Shown here piece after piece: positions 7,575-14,454 of a DNA stretch of 16,875 nucleotides (positions within the stretch are counted from its first letter, which is position 1; each line of letters starts with the position of its first letter). A program made the position numbers and the translations under genes. The stretch comes from JBDSGC01 sp046594105 (GTDB lineage Bacteria > Acidobacteriota > Thermoanaerobaculia > Gp7-AA8). The stretch is from contig JBKJQB010000295.1 of the NCBI GenBank assembly GCA_046594105.1, positions 1 through 16,875 of the forward strand, written 5' to 3'. Under the pieces are notes generated by a model. It was not told the origin of the DNA. It saw nothing but the letters and a program-made list of their open reading frames with translations, and made no database searches.

Positions 7575-8528
7575 ATGCAGAGCTCCCTGGTCTCCACCAT
7601 CATTCCTGTCTTCAACCGGGCGGGGATGTTGCGGGAAGCGGTGGCCAGCGTGTCGGAGCAAACGTATCGGCCGATCGAGATTCTCATCATCGACGACGGT
7701 TCGACCGACGACACCGGCGCCATCGCGGACGCGCTGGCCGAATCTTCCGAGGGCCTCGTACGAGTGCTGCACCAGGCCAATGCAGGAGTGGGATTGGCGC
7801 GCGAGGCGGGGCGTCAGGCCGTACGGGGCGAGTTCATCCAGTATCTCGACAGCGACGATCTCCTCCTGCCCCGCAAATTCGAAGTGGAGGTCGCCGCGCT
7901 CCGCGCCTCACCCCAGTGCGGCATCGCCTACGGCCCGGCGCGCCATCGCGACGCGATGGGCAGGGAGATCGTCTGCGACTGGAAGCCAGCCAATCGAATC
8001 GAGCGCACTCTCTTCCCATCGCTGCTGCTGGCGCGCTGGTGGGACACGCCGGTTCCGCTGTTTCGTCGCAGCGTGACCGACGCCATCGGACCGTGGACTT
8101 CGCTCAGTGTGGAGGAGGACTGGGAGTACGACGCACGTGCGGGAGCCCTGGGCGTTCTGCTCGCTCACGTCCAGGAGACAGGGGCAGAGATCCGGGACCA
8201 TGACGCGAACCGATTGTCCCGGGGCGGCGCCACGAATCCGGCCCGGCTTGGCGACCGGGCCCGGGCTCACGAGCTGATTCTCTCCCACGCCCGCCGGGCC
8301 GGCGTGTCCGATTCGTCCCCGGAGATGCTCGCCTTCGCCCGCCGCCTTTTCCTGCTGGCCAGGCAATGCGGGGCCGCCGGTCTGGACGACGAATCGAGCC
8401 GGCTGATTCGCGCCGCCCGCTCGGTTTCCCCGGCGGTCGATCTGCGCGTCTACGAAGGAGTGGCCCGATTGCTGGGCTGGACGGCGACAGGAAAGCTGGC
8501 GCTCCTCTCGGATCGGCTGCGATGGTGA
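7575..8528 (+). CDS. GT2 family glycosyltransferase
   Basis: A 317-aa predicted cytoplasmic inverting glycosyltransferase, first gene of the plus-strand operon. It opens directly into the GT-A fold: VSTIIPVFNR at 6-15, IIDDGSTDDT at 38-47, and the metal-site motif YLDSDDLLLP at 90-99. The acceptor-side stretch SVEEDWEYD further on matches the usual ED/WE catalytic-base region. The C-terminal third, rich in Arg and Ala, has no membrane helix. An in-frame ATG lies at 7533, but the 14 extra residues are not family-like and would sit upstream of the TACAAT box, so 7575 is preferred. It overlaps the next gene by seven bases (ATGGTGA). The sugar is not predictable. Confidence 0.88.
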   Translation: MQSSLVSTIIPVFNRAGMLREAVASVSEQTYRPIEILIIDDGSTDDTGAIADALAESSEGLVRVLHQANAGVGLAREAGRQAVRGEFIQYLDSDDLLLPRKFEVEVAALRASPQCGIAYGPARHRDAMGREIVCDWKPANRIERTLFPSLLLARWWDTPVPLFRRSVTDAIGPWTSLSVEEDWEYDARAGALGVLLAHVQETGAEIRDHDANRLSRGGATNPARLGDRARAHELILSHARRAGVSDSSPEMLAFARRLFLLARQCGAAGLDDESSRLIRAARSVSPAVDLRVYEGVARLLGWTATGKLALLSDRLRW

Positions 8529-9430
8529 AAATCTCCGTCGTCATGCCGGTCTACAACGGAGAGGACCGGCTGCGCTCCACAATGGAAAGCATCCTGGCCC
8601 AGACGCTCACCGACTTTGAGCTCATCGCGGTAGACGACGGCTCGACTGACGGCACCTCCGCTCTGCTCGACGAATTCGTCCGTGGTGACCGGCGCATCCG
8701 CCTCCTCCGTCAGGACAATGCCGGCATCACCCGCGCGCTGATCCGCGGGTGCGCCGAGGCCCAGGCCCCGCTGATCGCACGGCATGACTGCGGGGACCGG
8801 TCGATGCCCACGCGGCTGGAGACGCAGAGTGCGCTGATGGGGGATCCGACCGTTGTCCTGAGTGGCTGCAGCACAGCATTCCGGGCTCCCACGGGCGAGT
8901 TGTTGTACACCTCGTCCGTGGGCGGGGAGAGTGTCCGGAAAAGCCTGCGGTCGGATCCCGTCGCTGCGATCCGCGGGCTGCCTCATCATGGGTCGGCGAT
9001 GTTCCGCCGGGATGCCTACCTCGCCGCGGGTGGCTACCGCGCGCAGTTCTACTTTGCTCAGGATCTCGATCTCTGGATCCGCCTGAGCGATCGGGGAACG
9101 ATTGCCATGGCCGATCCCACTCTGTACGAAGCGTTCGTGGACACCGGAGCCATCAGCAGTCGCAATCGACTGGAGCAGTTTGCCTCGGCTGCCCTGGCCA
9201 TCGACATCCGGAACGGAGGCTCCGAAGAGGAACTGCTCGGGCGTGCCGCGGCGATCCGTCCCCGCCCTTCCCGCCGCGGGGAACGACGGCGGAAGTCGGA
9301 AGCGCTCTACTTCATCGCCAGCTGCCTGCGCCGCAATCGAGATCCCGCATGGCAGCGCTATCTCCGCGACTCCCTCAAGACCAACCCATGGCAGATCCGG
9401 GGCTGGCTGATGGCGGTGCGAGACCCATGA
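8522..9430 (+). CDS. GT2 family glycosyltransferase with a variant DXD region
   Basis: A 302-aa predicted glycosyltransferase. GT-A motifs are KISVVMPVYNG at 3-13 and IAVDDGSTDGT at 35-45. At the position where most relatives read D-A-D-D, this protein reads HDCGD at 88-92: the first and last acidic residues remain and the middle one is glycine. The later GLPHHGSAMFRRDAYLAAGGYR block and the FAQDLDLWIRL block (acceptor side, with the probable catalytic Asp) are normal, so the enzyme is probably active. An open frame extends upstream of 8522, but it lies over the previous gene. The start ATG overlaps the previous stop by seven bases. The end overlaps the methyltransferase start as ATGA. Confidence 0.87.
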   Translation: MVKISVVMPVYNGEDRLRSTMESILAQTLTDFELIAVDDGSTDGTSALLDEFVRGDRRIRLLRQDNAGITRALIRGCAEAQAPLIARHDCGDRSMPTRLETQSALMGDPTVVLSGCSTAFRAPTGELLYTSSVGGESVRKSLRSDPVAAIRGLPHHGSAMFRRDAYLAAGGYRAQFYFAQDLDLWIRLSDRGTIAMADPTLYEAFVDTGAISSRNRLEQFASAALAIDIRNGGSEEELLGRAAAIRPRPSRRGERRRKSEALYFIASCLRRNRDPAWQRYLRDSLKTNPWQIRGWLMAVRDP

Positions 9431-10215
9431 AACCGCCCGTCTTCGATCCTCAATGGCCGCCGGAGGTTCTGGAGATTTATCAGAACGATCTTCGAGAACT
9501 GTGGGACCGCAACATCGAGCGGCATTCCTATCACTCGTATCAGAACCAACTCGCTCTCTACCGCTCCCTGGTCCACAAGTTCGGATCCCGCACCGCGCTC
9601 GACGTCGGCTGCGCCCAGGCGACCCTGGCCCTGCTGCTCGCCGAGGATGGTCTCCGGGTCACCGCGGTGGATGTCCGGCAGCACTTCCTGGACTACGCGA
9701 AGACGCGATACGAGCGCGGCGAGATCCGCTTCGAGGTGGCGAACATCTTCGACCGTCCCGACCTCGGAACCTTCGACGTGGTGTTCGCCAATCAGATCAT
9801 CGAGCACCTGGTGTACCCCGCGGAGCTGCTGCGAATCCTGTCGGCCAGCCTGGCTCCGGGAGGAGCCCTGGTCATCTCCACGCCCAATCACGATTACTTC
9901 CGCTCGTCCCTCCCCTCGTATCGAGAGTTGGGCGATCCCCGTCAGCATGAGCACCGGCAATTCTCGGCGGGGGGAGGCGACCACTTTTTCGCCTACACGG
10001 AGGAAGAGCTGCGCGCCGCAGCGGACCAGGCCGGGCTTCGGGTGGAAGAGGTGATCTACTTCGAGACGCCCTTCATCTCCGGGCACGCCATGGTGCGCTA
10101 TCTCCATCGATTGCTGCCGGTGCGGCTGCTGCGGGCGCTGGACCGCACAGCCCTTCGCCTCGCACCGCGAACGCTCGCCCACCAAATCTGCCTGGTCCTG
10201 AGGAAGGAGTCATGA
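9427..10215 (+). CDS. class I SAM-dependent methyltransferase
   Basis: A 262-aa methyltransferase probably acting on a sugar of the repeat unit or on a lipid-linked intermediate. Motif I is ALDVGCAQATLA (57-68), with Ala-Gln in place of the second glycine of the usual GxGxG. The acidic end of strand 2 is VTAVDVRQ (78-85), motif IV is FDVVFANQIIEHL near 115-127, and LAPGGALVISTPNHDY follows. The HEHRQFSAGGGDHFFAYTEEELRA region is typical of Methyltransf_23-like proteins in glycan loci. The start ATG at 9427 overlaps the preceding stop (ATGA), and the stop overlaps the acyltransferase start (ATGA), so the three genes are translationally coupled. Upstream in-frame ATGs lie inside the previous gene and are rejected. 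Confidence 0.9.
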   Translation: MKPPVFDPQWPPEVLEIYQNDLRELWDRNIERHSYHSYQNQLALYRSLVHKFGSRTALDVGCAQATLALLLAEDGLRVTAVDVRQHFLDYAKTRYERGEIRFEVANIFDRPDLGTFDVVFANQIIEHLVYPAELLRILSASLAPGGALVISTPNHDYFRSSLPSYRELGDPRQHEHRQFSAGGGDHFFAYTEEELRAAADQAGLRVEEVIYFETPFISGHAMVRYLHRLLPVRLLRALDRTALRLAPRTLAHQICLVLRKES

Positions 10216-10742
10216 GCAGCGGACTGGCCCTGCTCGCCAGTCGAGTGCGCGCGCTGTGGCTGCGAGTGCTCGGCGCGCGCGTCGGCCCGAAGTGCTCACT
10301 GGGCGTGCGGCTGCAGGTTCGGAACGCCCGAGGAATCACCCTCGGAGCGAGGGTGGAGATTGAGCATGACGTCTATCTCAAACTGGTCGCGCCGGAGGCG
10401 GCCCTGCAGATCGGCGATCATGCGTTTCTCGGACGAGGTTGCGAAATCGATGTGGCCCTCTCCGTGAGCATCGGTGCTCACACGCTTCTCGCGCCAGGTG
10501 TGTTCATCACCGATCACAGTCACCGGCATGCACGCGGCCAGCGTCTGGACGAGCAGGGGATCGACAGCGCCCCCGTCTCCATCGGCGCCGACGTCTGGCT
10601 GGGAACCGGATGCACCGTGCTGCCGGGTGTGACCATCGGCGACGGCGCCGTCGTCGGCGCGGGCGCGGTGGTCACCGACGACGTGCAGCCCTACACGATC
10701 GTGGCCGGCGTGCCCGCGCGTTTCGTCCGGAATCGCCAGTGA
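10212..10742 (+). CDS. hexapeptide-repeat acyltransferase (WcaF/NodL/Maa type)
   Basis: A 176-aa left-handed beta-helix acyltransferase, likely an acetyl-CoA-dependent sugar O- or N-acetyltransferase. Imperfect hexapeptide repeats (I/L-G-x-x-x-x-I/V) run from about residue 25 to 165, for example VSIGADVWLGTGCTVLPGVT and IGDGAVVGAGAVVT. The catalytic-His region is FITDHSHRH at 98-106, with H102 the likely base. The ending YTIVAGVPARFVRNR is the classic C-terminus of the family. AAGGAG at 10204-10209 sits only two bases before the ATG. The start overlaps the methyltransferase stop as ATGA. It probably decorates the repeat unit made by neighbouring glycosyltransferases. Confidence 0.92.
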   Translation: MSSGLALLASRVRALWLRVLGARVGPKCSLGVRLQVRNARGITLGARVEIEHDVYLKLVAPEAALQIGDHAFLGRGCEIDVALSVSIGAHTLLAPGVFITDHSHRHARGQRLDEQGIDSAPVSIGADVWLGTGCTVLPGVTIGDGAVVGAGAVVTDDVQPYTIVAGVPARFVRNRQ

Positions 10743-10744
10743 CC

Positions 10745-11938
10745 ATGTCGAGACGGAGGGTGGCCATCGTCGCCTCGCACGTGATCCAGTACCAGGATCC
10801 CTTCTTCCGTCTCCTGGCCAGCGCACCGGACATTGATCTGACCGTCCTTTACTGTTCGCAGGCGGGAGCGGTGACGTATCGCGACGCCGACATGGCTTCA
10901 ACGCTGCGCTGGGACCTCGAACTGCTCAGCGGGTATTCGCATCGATTCCTGTTCAACCTCTCCGGCGACAGCAATCGGGGTTGGACACGGCACCTCAATC
11001 CCGGCATCGTCACCGCTCTTGTGCGCGGCCGCTACGACATGGTGATCTTCATGCTCGGCTGGGGGTCGATCACTGCGATGGCCGGGATTCTCAGTTGCCG
11101 CCTCGCGGGCATTCCCTTTTTTCTCTACGGGGACAGCAGTTTTCCGCCACCGGAAACGAGCCTGCGGTCACGGATACGAGCGAGGCTGCTCGGCGCGCTG
11201 TTCCGCAGGACCACCGGGTTCATGATTTCCGGGGTGCTCAACGGAGAGTATTACCGCCACTACGGTGCCGATCCTGCGCACTTTTTTCTTCTGCCGTGGG
11301 CGGTGGAAAACGAGCGTTTTGTAAAGAGCGCAGAATTCACGGAGGGGGAACGCGAGCGGATGCGTGCAGAGCTGGGGATCGGCTCCGGGCAGGTGGTCTT
11401 CGTGTACTCGGCGAAGCTGGTGGAGCGGAAAGATCCCATGACTCTGCTGCGGGCTTTCGAGCAAATGCCCGGGCGCGACCGGGCCGCCCTTCTGTTCATC
11501 GGGGACGGCTCCTTGCGCGCGCCGCTGGAAGACTACGCGCGCACACACGAGCTCAGCGGCGTTCATTTTTCCGGTTTCGTCAACCAGACGAACCTGCCAC
11601 GACACTACTCGCTCTCGGATGTCTTCGTCCTTCCCTCGCTTTACGAGCCTCGTGGCGCTGTGGTGAACGAAGCGATGGCCTGCGGGCTGCCGTTGATCGT
11701 GACGGACCGCTGCGGATCGATCGGCGACATCGTCCAGCAGGGGGACAACGCCCTGATCTATCACGCCGGTGATCCCTCCGCGCTCGCGCAGGCAATGCGC
11801 TGGATGGTCGAGCATCCTGCGGAAAGGGCCTCCATGGCCGAACGTTCGCGCTCCATCATCTCTACCTGGACCTACGCTCGAGGCGTCGAAGGCATACGGT
11901 CGGCGCTTCGCTGGCTCGAGGAAGGGAGGCCAACCTGA
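10745..11938 (+). CDS. GT4 family glycosyltransferase
   Basis: A 397-aa predicted retaining glycosyltransferase with two Rossmann-like halves (GT-B fold). The N-terminal half starts MSRRRVAIVASHVIQYQDPF. The C-terminal GT_1 domain begins near VVFVYSAKLVERKDPMTLL, with FIGDGSLRAPLE and HFSGFVNQTNLPRHYSLSDVF following. The nucleotide-sugar E-x7-E motif is E301 to E309 in EPRGAVVNEAM. Two starts are possible: the ATG at 10745, or an in-frame GTG at 10739 that would overlap the preceding TGA as GTGA, like the other junctions of this operon. I list the ATG; the difference is two residues. Its mid-region SILSCRLAGIPFFLYGDSS resembles GT4 enzymes of exopolysaccharide loci. Donor unknown. Confidence 0.9.
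   Translation: MSRRRVAIVASHVIQYQDPFFRLLASAPDIDLTVLYCSQAGAVTYRDADMASTLRWDLELLSGYSHRFLFNLSGDSNRGWTRHLNPGIVTALVRGRYDMVIFMLGWGSITAMAGILSCRLAGIPFFLYGDSSFPPPETSLRSRIRARLLGALFRRTTGFMISGVLNGEYYRHYGADPAHFFLLPWAVENERFVKSAEFTEGERERMRAELGIGSGQVVFVYSAKLVERKDPMTLLRAFEQMPGRDRAALLFIGDGSLRAPLEDYARTHELSGVHFSGFVNQTNLPRHYSLSDVFVLPSLYEPRGAVVNEAMACGLPLIVTDRCGSIGDIVQQGDNALIYHAGDPSALAQAMRWMVEHPAERASMAERSRSIISTWTYARGVEGIRSALRWLEEGRPT
11924..11929 (+). promoter_or_regulatory. strong Shine-Dalgarno GGGAGG upstream of a probable CTG start
   Basis: AAGGGAGG at 11922-11929 is one of the best ribosome binding sites in the window. Its core ends five bases before the CTG at 11935 but 14 bases before the first conventional start (GTG 11944). 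The spacing therefore favours CTG initiation. Confidence 0.6.
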
Positions 11939-12822
11939 TCACTGTGGCCATCCCTACGTTCAACCGAGGGGCGCTCGTGGTCGAGACCGTGCAGCGGCTC
12001 TTCACGCTCGATCCACCACCGGACGCGATCCTCATCGTGGACCAGACCGCAGAAGCGAACCAACCGCTGATGCGGTGGCACGAGGAGGGGCGCATCCGCC
12101 TGATTCGCCTTCCGGCACCATCGATTCCGAAAGCGATGAACGCGGCGCTGCTCGCCGCGGCAACACCACTGATCCTGTTCCTCGACGACGATGTGAACCC
12201 CTCCTCCGGACTCCTGCGGGCCCATCTCCAGGCCCATGACGATCCTCGAATCTGGGCGGTGGTGGGGCAGGTTCTGCAACCAGGCGAAGTCTCGGAGCAC
12301 AAGGAGCAACCGCCGGACGATCTGGAATTTCATTTCAACCACGATCAGGGTATTTTCCTGACCAACGTTCTCGCCGGAAATCTTTCCGTCAAGCGGGAGC
12401 GCGCGCTGCAAATCGGTGGGTTTGATGAAAATTTTGTGGGGGCTGCCCACCGGTTCGAAACCGATTTCGCGCTCCGCGTCGGGGCTGCCGGAGGTCTGGT
12501 GTGGTTCTCACCCCAGGCCACGCTCCGTCACCTGAAGCTCTCCTCAGGCGGATTGCGCTCCTACGGGGACCACCGGAGCAGTCCTTCCCCCGCGCATTCT
12601 GCCGGCGATTACTACTTTGCGGCGCACCACCGCCGTCCGTTCTGGAGGCATGCATTGACCCGTCTTCGAAAGAACGTGGCCACCCGCTACCACCTCCGTC
12701 ATCCGTGGATGATTCCCACCAAGCTTGTGGGAGAGCTCCGCGGCATGTGGCTGGGTCTGTGCCTGGCGAGGAAAGGCAGACGTCTGCTGCCACCGCCGGA
12801 CCGGAGCAATCCCTCCGCATGA
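11935..12822 (+). CDS. GT2 family glycosyltransferase (probable CTG start)
   Basis: A GT2 enzyme, 295 aa from CTG 11935 or 292 aa from GTG 11944. From CTG it begins MITVAIPTFNRG, the complete first beta strand of the GT-A fold; from GTG it begins MAIPTFNRG and loses that strand. ILIVDQT at 32-38 replaces the usual VDDGS/VDNGS. The metal site is LFLDDDVNPS at 81-90, and IGGFDENFVGAAHRFETDFALR follows in the acceptor region. The CTG overlaps the previous stop as CTGA, in line with other NTGA junctions here, and has a well-spaced GGGAGG. It ends with an ATGA overlap to a small ORF. Presumed to extend the repeat unit. The enzyme class is secure; the start codon is inference. Confidence 0.87.
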   Translation: MITVAIPTFNRGALVVETVQRLFTLDPPPDAILIVDQTAEANQPLMRWHEEGRIRLIRLPAPSIPKAMNAALLAAATPLILFLDDDVNPSSGLLRAHLQAHDDPRIWAVVGQVLQPGEVSEHKEQPPDDLEFHFNHDQGIFLTNVLAGNLSVKRERALQIGGFDENFVGAAHRFETDFALRVGAAGGLVWFSPQATLRHLKLSSGGLRSYGDHRSSPSPAHSAGDYYFAAHHRRPFWRHALTRLRKNVATRYHLRHPWMIPTKLVGELRGMWLGLCLARKGRRLLPPPDRSNPSA

Positions 12823-12968
12823 AAGCTTTCTGGCAGGTCTGGCTGGCGGATGCGCCCACGGAGCACCGAGCGGAGGTCAGGCCGAATCCTCTTCCCCTCA
12901 ACGATTCTGACGACTGCGGGCGAAATGACGGGGGAGGGGTTCTCGTTGGGCCCATCGGTTTCGCATGA
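12819..12968 (+). CDS. small predicted ORF, 49 aa, coupled at both ends
   Basis: A possible 49-residue protein starting MKAFWQVWLADAPTEH and ending VLVGPIGFA. I do not recognise it. Its ATG overlaps the preceding glycosyltransferase stop as ATGA, and its TGA overlaps the following membrane-protein start as ATGA. It therefore exactly fills the gap between two sure genes in one frame with no spare bases. It has no membrane helix, signal peptide or cysteine motif; the second half is rich in Asp, Asn, Gly and Pro. Third-codon GC is roughly two thirds by hand count, compatible with coding but less biased than its neighbours look. A GGAG lies 12 bases upstream of the ATG, too far for a strong site. 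It may be a real peptide, or a coupling cistron that carries ribosomes to the next gene. Confidence 0.4.
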   Translation: MKAFWQVWLADAPTEHRAEVRPNPLPLNDSDDCGRNDGGGVLVGPIGFA

Positions 12969-14365
12969 TCCCCATCGTCTTCGGGTCGTTCCTGTTTCTC
13001 TCCATGGTGGTGGCGCTGGTCAACTGGCGTCGCGGATGGACGCTGGCCATCCTGTGCGGGGTTCTGCAGGATCCTGCGCGTAAGTTGACCGCAGGCACCC
13101 CGGTGGTGATGAGTCTCAGCATCGTTCTCATCTACGTGGTGATCCTGTTTGCGGCGCAGAACGAGCTGCAGTCGTACGCGCGGGATCTCGGACGTCGCTT
13201 CGCCGGCATCTGGGAGGCCACGCTGCTCGTATTTCTGTTCCTCGGACTGGCGGCGGTCAACGGGATCCTCACCTTCGGCCTTGAGAACTGGAAAGTCCCC
13301 GCGCTCAGCCTCTTCATCTACTTCATCCCCATTCCCGCGGTGATCATTGGCTACGCCTATCTTCAGCGGGAAGACCAGCTGCTCGGACTCTTCCGCTTCT
13401 ACTCCATCCTCACGTCGGTGGCTCTCATCGGCACGCCCCTGGAGTACTTCCACGTCCAGTCCGCAGCGCTGGGCACGGTGGCCATCGAGGCTAACTACCG
13501 GTTCATCACCGGGATCTCGGTGAGACTTCTCTCCGGCTTCTATCGTGCCCCCGACATCATGGGGTGGCACGCGGCGACCCTGGCCTGCATCGGCCTGCTG
13601 ATGACGCTGCATCACCGCGTCCTTTCCCGTTCCTGGCCCTGGCTTCTGGTCGCCGGCTGGGGATTTCTCAATTGCCTGATGAGCGGGCGTCGAAAAGCCG
13701 TCTACATGGTGGCCGTGTTCGCCGTTGCGCTGCTGTGGCGGTTCATGAAGCGCATGAAGTTGACGGAGGTGCTCATCTTCGTCCTGGTTTCCGTGATCAT
13801 CGGCCTGGTCACCCATCAGGTTCGCACCAACGAGCAATCGAGCGTTTACGCACGCGGTGCAGAGACCACCAGCGACGAACTGTTCGGGCGGCTGGAGGGC
13901 GGCCTGGCCGGCACCGTTCAACAGTACGGTTTCATGGGAGCTGGCCTGGGTGCCGCTACCCAGGGCTCCCAACACATCGCTTCGTCCAAAGTCGCGCTTG
14001 GATGGCAGGAGGGAGGTCTGGGAAAGCTCGCGGTGGAGCTGGGAGTCCCCGGGGTCCTGGCCGTGGGGATCCTGATTGTCGTCATGATGGGGGTCCTGCT
14101 CAAGCTCACTGCTCATCCTGATATCCCCGAGTCTTCGCAACTGCTGCGCGCCGGGCTGTTTGCTCTCTTCGTGGCCGACGCCATGACCTTCGTCGCCTCG
14201 GCGCAGGCATATTCGGATCCACTCCTGACGCTGTTCAGTGCCTTCACTCTGGGATGTCTCCTCGCCACGGCCTCTCTCGATGAACGAGCGGCCGATCGGG
14301 CCACGGGCGTGCCGGCCACGCCAGGACCGCGAGTGGTTCCATCCGAGGTTTCCGTCGCCACCTGA
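12965..14365 (+). CDS. O-antigen ligase / Wzy-like polymerase membrane protein
   Basis: A 466-aa polytopic inner-membrane protein with about ten hydrophobic segments, the first beginning right at the N-terminus (MIPIVFGSFLFLSMVVAL). A long polar segment near residues 285-350 (RTNEQSSVYARGAETTSDEL through a Gly-rich FMGAGLGAATQGSQH) lies between membrane segments. It resembles the large periplasmic loop of Wzy polymerases and WaaL ligases. A cytoplasmic-looking SGRRKAVYM lies near 239-247. Such proteins join lipid-linked repeat units in the periplasm or ligate the finished glycan. The C-terminal 35 residues are polar. It is the last gene of the operon, its ATG at 12965 overlapping the small ORF's stop. 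Polymerase and ligase cannot be told apart by eye. Confidence 0.8.
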   Translation: MIPIVFGSFLFLSMVVALVNWRRGWTLAILCGVLQDPARKLTAGTPVVMSLSIVLIYVVILFAAQNELQSYARDLGRRFAGIWEATLLVFLFLGLAAVNGILTFGLENWKVPALSLFIYFIPIPAVIIGYAYLQREDQLLGLFRFYSILTSVALIGTPLEYFHVQSAALGTVAIEANYRFITGISVRLLSGFYRAPDIMGWHAATLACIGLLMTLHHRVLSRSWPWLLVAGWGFLNCLMSGRRKAVYMVAVFAVALLWRFMKRMKLTEVLIFVLVSVIIGLVTHQVRTNEQSSVYARGAETTSDELFGRLEGGLAGTVQQYGFMGAGLGAATQGSQHIASSKVALGWQEGGLGKLAVELGVPGVLAVGILIVVMMGVLLKLTAHPDIPESSQLLRAGLFALFVADAMTFVASAQAYSDPLLTLFSAFTLGCLLATASLDERAADRATGVPATPGPRVVPSEVSVAT

Positions 14366-14423
14366 AGCAGCGATCCGGCGGCCCATTCGAAGGAAAAGTC
14401 TGCCGCTCAACCTCCCGTCGAGG

Positions 14424-14435
14424 CGTCCGCGGACG
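14424..14435. repeat. 12-bp perfect palindrome upstream of the GT4 gene
   Basis: CGTCCGCGGACG reads the same on both strands. It ends 19 bases before the GTG start at 14455, within the 89-bp spacer after the polymerase-like gene. It could be an operator half-site pair or a short stem; GC-rich sequence also gives such palindromes by chance. Confidence 0.35.
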
Positions 14436-14442
14436 TTACAGG

Positions 14443-14448
14443 TAAGCT
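14443..14448 (+). promoter_or_regulatory. weak -10-like box TAAGCT before the GT4 gene
   Basis: TAAGCT lies six bases before the GTG at 14455, again with no Shine-Dalgarno sequence. The match is poorer than at 39, 7560 and 15636; TTACAG at 14436 is an alternative. It is listed because the spacer is long enough for a separate promoter. Confidence 0.2.
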
Positions 14449-14454
14449 CTCCCG

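Noticed and set aside
9358..10185. 275-aa minus-strand open frame opposite the second methyltransferase
   Set aside because: The plus-strand frame has complete SAM-binding motifs and coupled overlaps; the antisense frame has none.
12389..14410. 673-aa minus-strand open frame opposite the GT2 and polymerase-like genes
   Set aside because: Same antisense pattern: highly polar, His/Gln/Glu/Asp/Arg-rich with no motif, spanning three real plus-strand genes.
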